DNA of 34,591 nt. Source: Candidatus Kapaibacterium sp. GTDB lineage: Bacteria > Bacteroidota > Ignavibacteria > Kapaibacteriales > UBA4661. Shown piece by piece: positions 1 to 7,200 of this stretch. A program made the position numbers and the translations under genes. Numbering within the stretch: the first letter of the stretch is position 1; every line of letters begins with the position of its first letter. Below the pieces are notes generated by a model. That model was given only the letters and a program-made list of their open reading frames with translations. It was not told where the DNA came from and did no database searches. The stretch is from NCBI GenBank assembly GCA_025363605.1, contig JANYDO010000190.1, positions 1 to 34,591 on the forward strand, given 5' to 3'.

Positions 1-2
1 TA

Positions 3-593
3 AATTATGATCCAGCTCTTAAAGAGAGAGTTACCGCAAAAGACATACAATCCAAGAAGGGAATGACAGCACAAGCAAAAGTAGATTTTGCGCTGCGGAG
101 TCCAGAAATTTTTCAAACACCTAAAATTCTTATACGCAAAACAGCAGATAGAATCATCGCTTGTTATGATGACCGCGACGGGTATTACTATGACTCTCTT
201 GCATATGGGGTCTTACATTATCCGACTACGAAAATTTCTTTGCTATACATTCTGGGACTTCTCAATTCTAAACTGTTGAATCATATGCATGATGGTCTAT
301 CTCAGAATAAAGGTAAAGTATTTGCAAAAGTGCTGGCAGAAAATTTAAAAAAACTTCCTATTCGTACCATCAACTTCGACGACAAAGCCGAAAAAACTCA
401 ACACGACAATCTTACAGCCCTCGTCCAGCAAATGCTGGACGCACAAGCAAAACTGCGCACTGCGGGAAGCGACTTCGAGCGTGGGCAACTTGAGCAGAGC
501 ATAGCGCGTTTGGACGGCGCGATAGACGCACTGGTCTATGGTTTGTACGGGCTGACGGCAGAGGAAATACGGATAGTGGAGGGCGGTAACTGA
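3..593 (+). CDS. Type IIG-like restriction-modification enzyme, C-terminal part (5' end outside window)
   Basis: The reading frame is open from base 3 to a TGA at 591-593. The ORF-track start at 63 is therefore probably an internal Met and the gene begins upstream of the window. The visible ~196 residues resemble the TaqI-like specificity (target-recognition) end of Eco57I/type IIG enzymes: an ILIRKTADRI strand, a LLYILGLLNSKLLN helix where these enzymes typically carry an LxALLNS-like motif, a KLPIR segment, and a C-terminal helical pair ending IDALVYGLYGLT. The last block is typical of single-chain RM enzymes that both methylate and cut DNA. The methyltransferase motifs (NPPY) and the nuclease must lie outside the window. 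The stop overlaps the start of the DUF3800 gene, suggesting translational coupling. The first ~350 bp are visibly more AT-rich than the rest. The family call rests on general resemblance of the C-terminus. Confidence 0.72.
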   Translation, partial: NYDPALKERVTAKDIQSKKGMTAQAKVDFALRSPEIFQTPKILIRKTADRIIACYDDRDGYYYDSLAYGVLHYPTTKISLLYILGLLNSKLLNHMHDGLSQNKGKVFAKVLAENLKKLPIRTINFDDKAEKTQHDNLTALVQQMLDAQAKLRTAGSDFERGQLEQSIARLDGAIDALVYGLYGLTAEEIRIVEGGN

Positions 594-1357
594 TGTATCT
601 CATGTATGTGGACGAAAGCGGAGACACAGGGACGAGCAACAGTCCGACACGTTATTTTGTGCTCAGTGCGATGATTATTCACGAATCGCGTTGGCATGAA
701 ACATTAGAGAGTTTGATAGTTTTTCGGAAGCACCTCCGAGAAACAAAAGGTTTGAAATTACGGGAAGAAATTCACGCTTCTCATTTCATCACCAATCCGG
801 GTAAACTTGTGCGAATAAAGCGTCACGATCGCTTAGATATTTTGAAACAGTGCGTGGATTGGACGGCGAAACAAAACAATATGAACATTATCAGCGTCGT
901 TGCGGATAAGCAAAATCGCAAAAGCGGTGTGTTTGATTTTGCGTGGGAGGTGTTGCTTCAGCGTTTCGAGAACACACTCAACCATGGCAATTTTATCGGC
1001 ACTACGAATGCCAATGATCGTGGTATAGTAATTGCTGACAACACGGATGGAAAAAAATTGCAGGCTTTAGCACGAAGGATGCGCCGCTATAACCCTGTTC
1101 CGAATGTGCAGAGCATATACGATGGTGGCTCACGTAACCTTGCGACAACGCATATTGTGGAAGATATCGCAATGAAAGATTCTGCTACGTCGTACTTTCA
1201 TCAAATTGTGGATGTCATCGCTTATTGCCTGCGTCAGAGGTATGAGCCAAATGCTTACATGAAAAATAAAGGTGGAAATCACTTTTATGAGCGTCTTAAC
1301 CCCGTACTCGTCAAGAAGACTTCCCGAACACATCCGTTAGGGATTGTAGAAGTATGA
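593..1357 (+). CDS. DUF3800 domain protein (putative RNase H-like, defence-associated)
   Basis: This 254-aa protein opens with MYLMYVDESGDTG, the hallmark N-terminal acidic motif of DUF3800. It continues with a conserved HASHF segment (~61-65), an acidic IVIADNTDG strand in the middle, and HQIVDVIAYCLRQR near the C-terminus, which matches the family's Q/D-x-ADxxAY-like helix. The spacing of acidic residues (D7, E8, D11, the mid-protein D and the late D) is consistent with a metal-dependent RNase H-like fold. Catalysis is inferred, not shown. The ATG overlaps the TGA of the upstream restriction-modification gene, so the two are almost certainly co-translated. DUF3800 genes often sit next to RM and other defence genes, and that fits here. 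The exact biochemical role of the family is not settled. Confidence 0.85.
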   Translation: MYLMYVDESGDTGTSNSPTRYFVLSAMIIHESRWHETLESLIVFRKHLRETKGLKLREEIHASHFITNPGKLVRIKRHDRLDILKQCVDWTAKQNNMNIISVVADKQNRKSGVFDFAWEVLLQRFENTLNHGNFIGTTNANDRGIVIADNTDGKKLQALARRMRRYNPVPNVQSIYDGGSRNLATTHIVEDIAMKDSATSYFHQIVDVIAYCLRQRYEPNAYMKNKGGNHFYERLNPVLVKKTSRTHPLGIVEV

Positions 1358-1369
1358 GGTAGGGAGCAT

Positions 1370-1399
1370 AAAAAAGGGACAACATAAACTATGCGTCCC
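1370..1399 (-). terminator. Candidate intrinsic terminator, minus strand
   Basis: Read on the minus strand, GGGAC (1399-1395) pairs with GTCCC (1380-1376), with an inner CATA/TATG pairing, and is followed by six T residues. It lies just beyond the 3' end of DUF3800 but points leftward. It would stop minus-strand transcription that passes the stronger terminator at 1611-1652. Confidence 0.4.
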
Positions 1400-1401
1400 G
1401 G

Positions 1402-1441
1402 GTGAATCCTAGTCCGTAGTCTAGCTTCGTTTCGGATTCAC
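1402..1441. repeat. Inverted repeat, 8-bp arms
   Basis: GTGAATCC at 1402-1409 is matched by GGATTCAC at 1434-1441, with a 24-nt loop. There is no T tract on either side and no gene nearby in the right place, so its role is unknown. It is part of the 312-bp non-coding stretch 1358-1669, which otherwise holds the MITE-like element and two terminators. Confidence 0.4.
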
Positions 1442-1485
1442 TACTAAATTACACAAATCAAGATGTTTTCCCTAACAAAGAATAT

Positions 1486-1600
1486 TAGGGCTTTCGCAAA
1501 CCCGCGCATTTGTAGGCAAGGGGCTGAAACCCCTTGTTAAATAAAGCATTGTGTAACAACGGGCTTTAGCCCATTGTCTTCGATATTTGCGAAAGTCCTA
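1486..1600. mobile_element. MITE-like element, 115 bp, with REP-like palindromes inside
   Basis: The ends TAGGGCTTTCGCAAA (1486-1500) and TTTGCGAAAGTCCTA (1586-1600) are 15-bp terminal inverted repeats with one mismatch. The element is flanked on both sides by AATAT (1481-1485 and 1601-1605), a putative 5-bp target duplication. Inside are two hairpins: CAAGGGG...CCCCTTG at 1517-1536 and ACAACGGGCT/AGCCCATTGT at 1556-1577. There is no coding capacity, so it would depend on a transposase elsewhere. The internal GGGGCT-AAACCCC and GGGCTTTAGCCC forms look like REP palindromes. Confidence 0.65.
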
Positions 1601-1610
1601 AATATATAAA

Positions 1611-1652
1611 AAAGCCTGTCTTGCCGAAAGTTTTACGGACAAGACAGGCTTT
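1611..1652. terminator. Strong rho-independent terminator between convergent genes
   Basis: AAAGCCTGTCTTG (1611-1623) pairs perfectly with CAAGACAGGCTTT (1640-1652), a 13-bp stem with a small CCG/CGG inner pairing. On the minus strand it is followed by a T-rich tract, and it sits 18 bp past the stop of the E2 gene at 1670. On the plus strand it is also followed by a T-rich run, so it may work in both directions. Confidence 0.85.
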
Positions 1653-1669
1653 CTTTTTGAGAGAATTTT

Positions 1670-3460
1670 TTAGATACGCACAGTATTTTCGTTCATACCT
1701 TGAATCGTATCCACAATCGTTTTCAAGAATTGTCCGCCGACCATACCGTCAATAACACGATGGTCAACCGTTACAGAAATGTAGCACATACTCCGCACTG
1801 TTACCACATCTTCACCGTCCAGTTCACGAACGACGGGGCGTTTTTCAATTGCACCTAAACCGACAATCGCGCACTGCGGCTGGTTAATGATTGGCGTACC
1901 GGTAAGGATATTAAACGTGCCGAAGTTAGTGAGGGTAATCGTGCCACCCGAAATGTCGTCCGGTGCGAGTTTTTTCGCGCGGGCGCGTGTAGCGAGGTCA
2001 TTCACGCTGCGGGCAATGCCGGTAAAGCTCTGCATATCGGCGCTTTTGATGACCGGAACAATCAGATTGCCGTCCGGCAATGCTGTTGCCATGCCGAAAT
2101 GAACGCTCTTGTGACGGATAATCTTTGTGCCTTCTACACTCACATTCACCATCGGACATTTCTTCACTGCCTCGACAATACCGTGAATGAAGAATGGAGT
2201 AAAGGTAAGTTTTTGTCCTTCGCGCTTCTCAAACTCGCCACGATAGCGCTCACGGAGACGTACAATACTTGTAACGTCTGCTTCGGCAATCAAGGTGACG
2301 TGCGGCGAAGTATGAACGGACTGTACCATATGAACAGCGATGCGCTCGCGCACTCTGTCCATCGGGATAATCTCGATATTTTGCCCATATTTTTTGTAAA
2401 TCTGCTCATCGCCGGGCGTAACAGCCACAGGCGCAGCGGCGGGCGCGGGCGCTGAAGGTGCTGCGGGCGCAGATGGAGCATAAACAGGAGCGGCGATAGG
2501 TGCTGGCGCTTTACCACGATTCTGCAAGAAGCCCATAACATCAGTTTTCGTCACACGACCTTCTAAGCCGGTTCCGGGAATGGCATCTAACTCGTTTTGC
2601 GCAATGCCTTCGGTCTTTGCAATGGAGCGTACAAGTGGGGAGTAGAAGCGTCCGCCGGATGAGCGCACCACTTCTCCTGCCGGAACAAGTGCCGGAGCGG
2701 GCATGGAAGCCGGAACAGGCGCGGGAGCTTGAGCAATATTTGCCGGGGCGGGCATCGAAGCCGGAACAGGTGCGGACACGGGAGTTGGTGCAGGCGCGGG
2801 AGCAGAAGCCGCAGGAGCGCTTGCGCCACTTGATATTTGAGCAATAACTTTTCCTACCTCAACGGTGTCGCCGACTTGGAAAAGAATACTTGCCAGAACG
2901 CCTGCGACGGGCGACGGTACTTCGGTATCTACCTTGTCGGTGGAGATTTCCAAAATCGTTTCGTCGCGCTCTACTTTGTCGCCTACTTTTTTGAGCCAAT
3001 TCAGAATTTTTCCTTCTTGTATGGATTCACCCATCTTCGGCATCACCACGTCGAGCAATGCACCACCGGAAGCCGGCACGGAAGCAGGAGCGGCTGCGGG
3101 AGCTGGCGCAGGGACAGGAGCAGGAGTTGGTGCTACGGCAACGACGGGAGTTGGCGCGGGAGCAGGAGTTGGCGGCGGTGCTGCCGGAGCAGGCGCACTT
3201 GCGCTCACGGAAGCATTTACGTCGGTTTCGATGTAGGCAATGACCGTACCGACTTCGACAGTATCGCCTACGTTATAGGCGAGCTGTGCTACCACGCCTG
3301 CGACGGGCGATGGTACTTCGGTATCAACTTTATCGGTAGAAATTTCGAGAAGAATTTCATCACGTTCAATTTTGTCGCCGACTTTTTTCAGCCAGTTCAA
3401 AATTTTGCCTTCTTGAATGGACTCGCCCATTTTCGGCATCACCACGTCAACTTTTGCCAT
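1670..3460 (-). CDS. Dihydrolipoamide acyltransferase (E2 of a 2-oxoacid dehydrogenase complex)
   Basis: This is the E2 core subunit that moves the acyl group from lipoyl-lysine to CoA. In the 596-aa protein, lipoyl domain 1 (~3-78) and lipoyl domain 2 (~135-211) each carry the EISTDKVDTEVPSP lipoylation site. Ala/Pro-rich swinging linkers follow each. A peripheral-subunit-binding domain (~271-318, starting FYSPLVRSIA) leads into the catalytic CAT domain (~365-596), with the DHRVIDG active-site motif (H567, D571). The track start at 3475 is a TTG. I prefer the ATG at 3460 because GGAG lies 9 nt upstream and the lipoyl fold begins there. No E1 or E3 gene is nearby, so the substrate (pyruvate, 2-oxoglutarate or branched-chain) cannot be fixed; the two near-identical lipoyl domains and the GTPIINQPQ-type catalytic core fit the acetyl/branched-chain type at least as well as SucB. 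A terminator follows at 1611-1652. Confidence 0.95.
   Translation of the reverse strand: MAKVDVVMPKMGESIQEGKILNWLKKVGDKIERDEILLEISTDKVDTEVPSPVAGVVAQLAYNVGDTVEVGTVIAYIETDVNASVSASAPAPAAPPPTPAPAPTPVVAVAPTPAPVPAPAPAAAPASVPASGGALLDVVMPKMGESIQEGKILNWLKKVGDKVERDETILEISTDKVDTEVPSPVAGVLASILFQVGDTVEVGKVIAQISSGASAPAASAPAPAPTPVSAPVPASMPAPANIAQAPAPVPASMPAPALVPAGEVVRSSGGRFYSPLVRSIAKTEGIAQNELDAIPGTGLEGRVTKTDVMGFLQNRGKAPAPIAAPVYAPSAPAAPSAPAPAAAPVAVTPGDEQIYKKYGQNIEIIPMDRVRERIAVHMVQSVHTSPHVTLIAEADVTSIVRLRERYRGEFEKREGQKLTFTPFFIHGIVEAVKKCPMVNVSVEGTKIIRHKSVHFGMATALPDGNLIVPVIKSADMQSFTGIARSVNDLATRARAKKLAPDDISGGTITLTNFGTFNILTGTPIINQPQCAIVGLGAIEKRPVVRELDGEDVVTVRSMCYISVTVDHRVIDGMVGGQFLKTIVDTIQGMNENTVRI
2828..3454 (-). 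repeat. Tandem duplication of the lipoyl domain with Pro/Ala linkers
   Basis: The DNA for the two lipoyl domains (about 3227-3454 and 2828-3058) is closely similar over ~230 bp. By eye the proteins agree at roughly four of five positions, including an identical VMPKMGESIQEGKILNWLKK stretch. The linkers between and after them consist of repeated Ala-Pro-Val units, giving low-complexity DNA that is liable to slippage. Confidence 0.85.
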
Positions 3461-3477
3461 AGCTCTTGACTCCAAAT

Positions 3478-3541
3478 ATGAAATTACGAATGTGAAATTA
3501 CAAATTGCGAATACAGGTAGAATTGCGAATGAGAATTAACC
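3478..3541 (-). repeat. AT-rich ATTCGYAATT repeat cluster upstream of E2
   Basis: Read on the minus strand, this spacer contains CATTCGCAATTC, TATTCGCAATTT and CATTCGTAATTTC in a row, just ahead of the E2 ribosome-binding site. The same unit appears twice immediately before yidC (26768-26798). It is non-coding, and its function is unknown. Confidence 0.55.
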
Positions 3542-3585
3542 GCGCTGTTTTTATCCGTAATTCTCACGTCGTCATTCGGCATTGA

Positions 3586-3936
3586 TTACAGCACGTGTTC
3601 GGGAACTTCGACGCTGATAACGATTAAATCTTCTTCCACATCCAGCCACCATTCGTCGTCGAATCTGTCTTGGAGTTTGTGCGCTTCTTTGGGAGAAAGA
3701 TTTGTTTTGATGAGAACTGAAAGATACTCCAAATCATTTGCTTCGTCCTTCTCGTCCGGCTCAGTTTCATGCCGAAGTTCTGCGCGTTGCAGTGCCTTGC
3801 CGAAGATTTTGACAATATGCTCGTAGGCATCGGTCAAAATCGGAAAAAGATGTGGATAATCTTCAATAAAAAGCTCTACAACGGGCGTGTTAAAGACCGT
3901 GTACATTTCTTCAAGTTTTGCGATTTCGTATTGCAT
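3586..3936 (-). CDS. Hypothetical acidic protein, 116 aa
   Basis: I do not recognise this family. The track ORF starts at 4167, but that version would run through the terminator of the neighbouring metalloprotease gene. The ATG at 3936 has GGGGAG a few bases upstream and begins MQYEIAKLEEMYTVF, which is much more plausible. The protein has no signal peptide or membrane segment. It appears helical in the first two thirds, with a highly acidic EPDEKDEANDLEYL patch, and ends in a WWLDVEEDLIVISVEVPE strand-rich tail. It lies 125 bp upstream of E2 on the same strand, so co-transcription is possible, but the spacing gives no firm functional link. Confidence 0.75.
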   Translation of the reverse strand: MQYEIAKLEEMYTVFNTPVVELFIEDYPHLFPILTDAYEHIVKIFGKALQRAELRHETEPDEKDEANDLEYLSVLIKTNLSPKEAHKLQDRFDDEWWLDVEEDLIVISVEVPEHVL

Positions 3937-4064
3937 AGCGCTCCCCGTCAGGATTGAATGGGTGAATGATGATTGTGCATAATGCTGTGAATTGAATAAA
4001 AAGCGCACCGAAACTAGACACAACGACTTACGTTTGGGCGCTTGTACGGAAGCAGTCGGGAACA

Positions 4065-4072
4065 AATCTAAG
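4065..4072 (-). promoter_or_regulatory. Candidate -7 element TAGATTTG for the 116-aa gene
   Basis: On the minus strand TAGATTTG matches the Bacteroidota -7 consensus TAnnTTTG, about 130 bp ahead of the ATG at 3936 and downstream of the terminator at 4149-4192. No clear TTG -33 element sits at the right distance, so the call is weak. Confidence 0.35.
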
Positions 4073-4148
4073 AATTTTTTTTTGTTGTACATACTTTTTG
4101 TTGTGCCGAAGGCGTGGAAAAATTTCCTTCTCCTCTGCAAAGCAACGC

Positions 4149-4192
4149 AAAAAAGGCTACTCTTCACCTTTTTCGTGAGCAGTAGCCTTGTT
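4149..4192 (-). terminator. Rho-independent terminator of the metalloprotease gene
   Basis: AAGGCTACT at 4153-4161 pairs with AGTAGCCTT at 4181-4189, with a further CTTCAC/GTGAGC-type extension. On the minus strand the stem is followed by a T run. It lies 20 bp past the stop codon at 4210. Confidence 0.8.
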
Positions 4193-4209
4193 GTTATGAG
4201 ATGGGGATA

Positions 4210-7200
4210 TTACCGTACAAGTATCATCATTATACGTTTACCGAAATTTTGCCCTTCCATTTGCACCTGTGCGGAATAAACACCGCTTGCGAGGGCTTGC
4301 CCGCTCTCGTCGCGTCCGTCCCAGACAATGCGCTGTTCACCAGACGATACGTTAGAAAGCGTCAGTGTCCGCACAATGATTCCACTAGCTGAACTCACCA
4401 CCACACGCACTGCGCCGCTTTCCGTCTGATTCCACACAAGAGTTGTTTCTTCGGTGAAAGGATTGGGATAGCTTTGTATAGGGCTTACACCACTGAATAC
4501 ACTAGCGCTGACGGGCGATTCACTTGCATTCGGGCTGTTTTGTGGAAGATTCGCTGTCAGGAGTACACGCGCACCGATGGACAGGTCATTTTCGCTTGCG
4601 CTATGCACAATCTCTGCGCGGTATTCCTGACCGACGACCGCTGAGGTAGTGCGAACAAAAATGGTAGCGTGTGCTTGTGCAGCAATCGGCGTAAGCGTGA
4701 GGTTTTGCTGCCATGGACCATGCTGACTCAGGCTTGCTTCGGCACCTTGTGGAATCCGAACCTGAATGGAGCTTGCAATGCCGTCTGCTTGAAGTTGATA
4801 GGAGCGAACAGGGTTTGTCATCGTCTGCGAACTGAAAATCGTACCAAAATCAAGTCTGCTTGCTGATACCGTCAAGGTGGGCTTGAGCGACGAACCCAGC
4901 AGGCGAAGCGTCGCTGTTGTTCCGTTCATCCGATGCGTAAGCGCTCCCGAAAAAATACCTTCCCAGCGCGGCTGAAAGCGAACATAGACAATCTGGCGTA
5001 TGCGTCCGTCTTGCGGCGTGATGGTGAGCGAATCGCTCCACGAATTATTATCGGCAAGAGCAATCGTGAAGCCGTTTGATGCCATGAGCGTTATCGGTGT
5101 CGCTCCATTTGCCGCTTCCAACCAGTACGTTGCTGTCGAACTGAGGCGCTGAGGAACATAGCCAAAGTTGATGATGCCCTGCACCATTTGCTGTGATGTT
5201 CTGAATATGACGATAGGTTGGACAACATTTGCGCGAACAAGTAATGACGAACTTGTACCGCCAACGCTATGCGTGATGCGGCTTGTGAATATGCCGAGCG
5301 TATTGGCTTCGTAGCGTACAAAAATTGTGGCGGCGACGATTCTGTCTATCGGCAAAAGCGTAAGGCTATTTTGCCACGGACCATTCATACCTGTTGAAAT
5401 CATTACGCCCGTTGCTGTGGTAATAACCAAGGGTGCTTCAATGTTCGTCACACGAAGGAAGTACGATGCGACCGTGCTTTGTCCGAAAGGAAGCGTACCC
5501 AATGGAAGTTCCGGCTCGTGGCTGATGAACGCCCGTTGCGTAAAGCCGACAACGGGCAGCACTGCCACAGCATTACCCGACCAATGCGTAATTCGTCCCT
5601 CAATAATGCCATCCTGACGAGGCGTAGTACGAACCCAAACCGTAGTGCGAAAAACTGCCGTATCTTGGCGATTGGGAACGGGTATTTCCAATCGTGATTG
5701 CCACGTGCCTGTGGAGGACAGCGCTACTTGAATATCACCCGACAGTACAAGACCGATAGATGAAGTTAGCCCCCAGCCTTGAATTTCATACATAACGGGC
5801 GCAGATGCTTCGCCAACACGTGCCGGTGGCAATATCAAGGATGTAGGATTCAGCGACAGTAAAGCGCTGGTATCCACTGCACCCGACAACGATACTTCAA
5901 TCGGTTCTGTTTGTCCGTCATAGACAAGGCGAATAACTGCCGAACGGTTCCGCGCAGCCGTCGGACGGTAGCGAATAGCAATGGTCTGTATTTCGCCGCC
6001 ACCCAGCGTTGTGCCGACGATGTGGGAATTGCTGACAATCGTAAAATCACTCGCATCTGCACCGCTTATGGAAACAGAGCGAAGGGTAAATCCCGATGTC
6101 GAAGTGTTTTGCAAGGAAAGATTCATCGTAAAAGAGCTATTGATGCGGAGTGCCGGAAACGACAGCGATGACGTTGCGGGCTGTACACCACTTGGGAAGG
6201 TAAACATTTGCGAAAAAGCGGGCGTATTGGTCGGCGTTATCACTTCGACAGCGCCGGACGAACCAACTCCGGTAATCGCAGTAATTTGTGTCGGACTGTT
6301 AATCGTAAAGGATTGAGCATCCGTGCCGCCGAAGCGCACACCCGTCGCATTCTGGAAATTGGTACCCAAAATGACAACGCTTGTTCCTCGACCGCCGCGC
6401 AGTGGTGAGACGGAAGTGATGACGGCAATCTGTTGTCCGCCATTACCACCATTGCCTCCGTTACCACCATTCGTACCTCCGTTACCGCCATTTGTGCCAG
6501 TCAGCGTAAAGGATTGGGACGATGTTGCCATATTGGTCGGCGTAATAACTTGGATTGTCCCCGATGCTCCGCCCTGCCCAACAATGGCAGTAATGCGAGT
6601 ATCATCCAGAACCGTGAAATAAATCGCATTCACGCCGCCGAAGCGCACTGCACTTGCCAGATTGAAGCCGCTTCCTGTGATGAGTACGGCAGTACCGGCG
6701 CTGCCGCTTGTGGGCGAGAACGAGCTAATTGCAGCGAGTTGTTGTCCGCCGCTGCCATTATTTCCGCCGTTGCCGGAATAGGTAAAGCCTTGAGCAGAGA
6801 AGGCTGTATTCGTGAGGGTTGCCACTTGCACGGTTCCGCTTGCTCCCGCGCCAACAATGGCAGTAATGCGCGTGGTGCTATTAACGGTGAAGGACTGTGC
6901 TGCCACGCCGCCAAAGCGTACTGCACTGACATTAGTAAAATTGCTGCCTGTAATAACGACGGTCGTTCCTCGTGTACCGCTTAGTGGCGAGAAGGAACTG
7001 ATAGAAGCAGATGGCTGCGGTGCAATGAATGTGAAATTTTGTGCGGATGTTGCCGTGTTTTGTGCAGTAAATACTTGTACAGCGCCGCTCGCGCCGGCAC
7101 CAAGAACGGCTGTAATTTGTGTCGGGCTATTGACCGTATAAAACGCAGCATTTGTATTGCCGAAGCGCACCGCCGTTACGTTGGTGAAACCAATGCCCGT

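Noticed and set aside
1358-1480. Possible tRNA or small RNA in the gap after DUF3800
   Set aside because: Inverted repeats are present but no acceptor stem, T-loop or anticodon arrangement was found.
2837-3469. 210-aa plus-strand ORF
   Set aside because: It arises from the antisense of the two lipoyl domains and linkers; the internal repeat is a mirror of the E2 duplication.
6433-6984. 183-aa plus-strand ORF over the TIG region
   Set aside because: It is the antisense of TIG repeats, with low-complexity sequence and no start signal.
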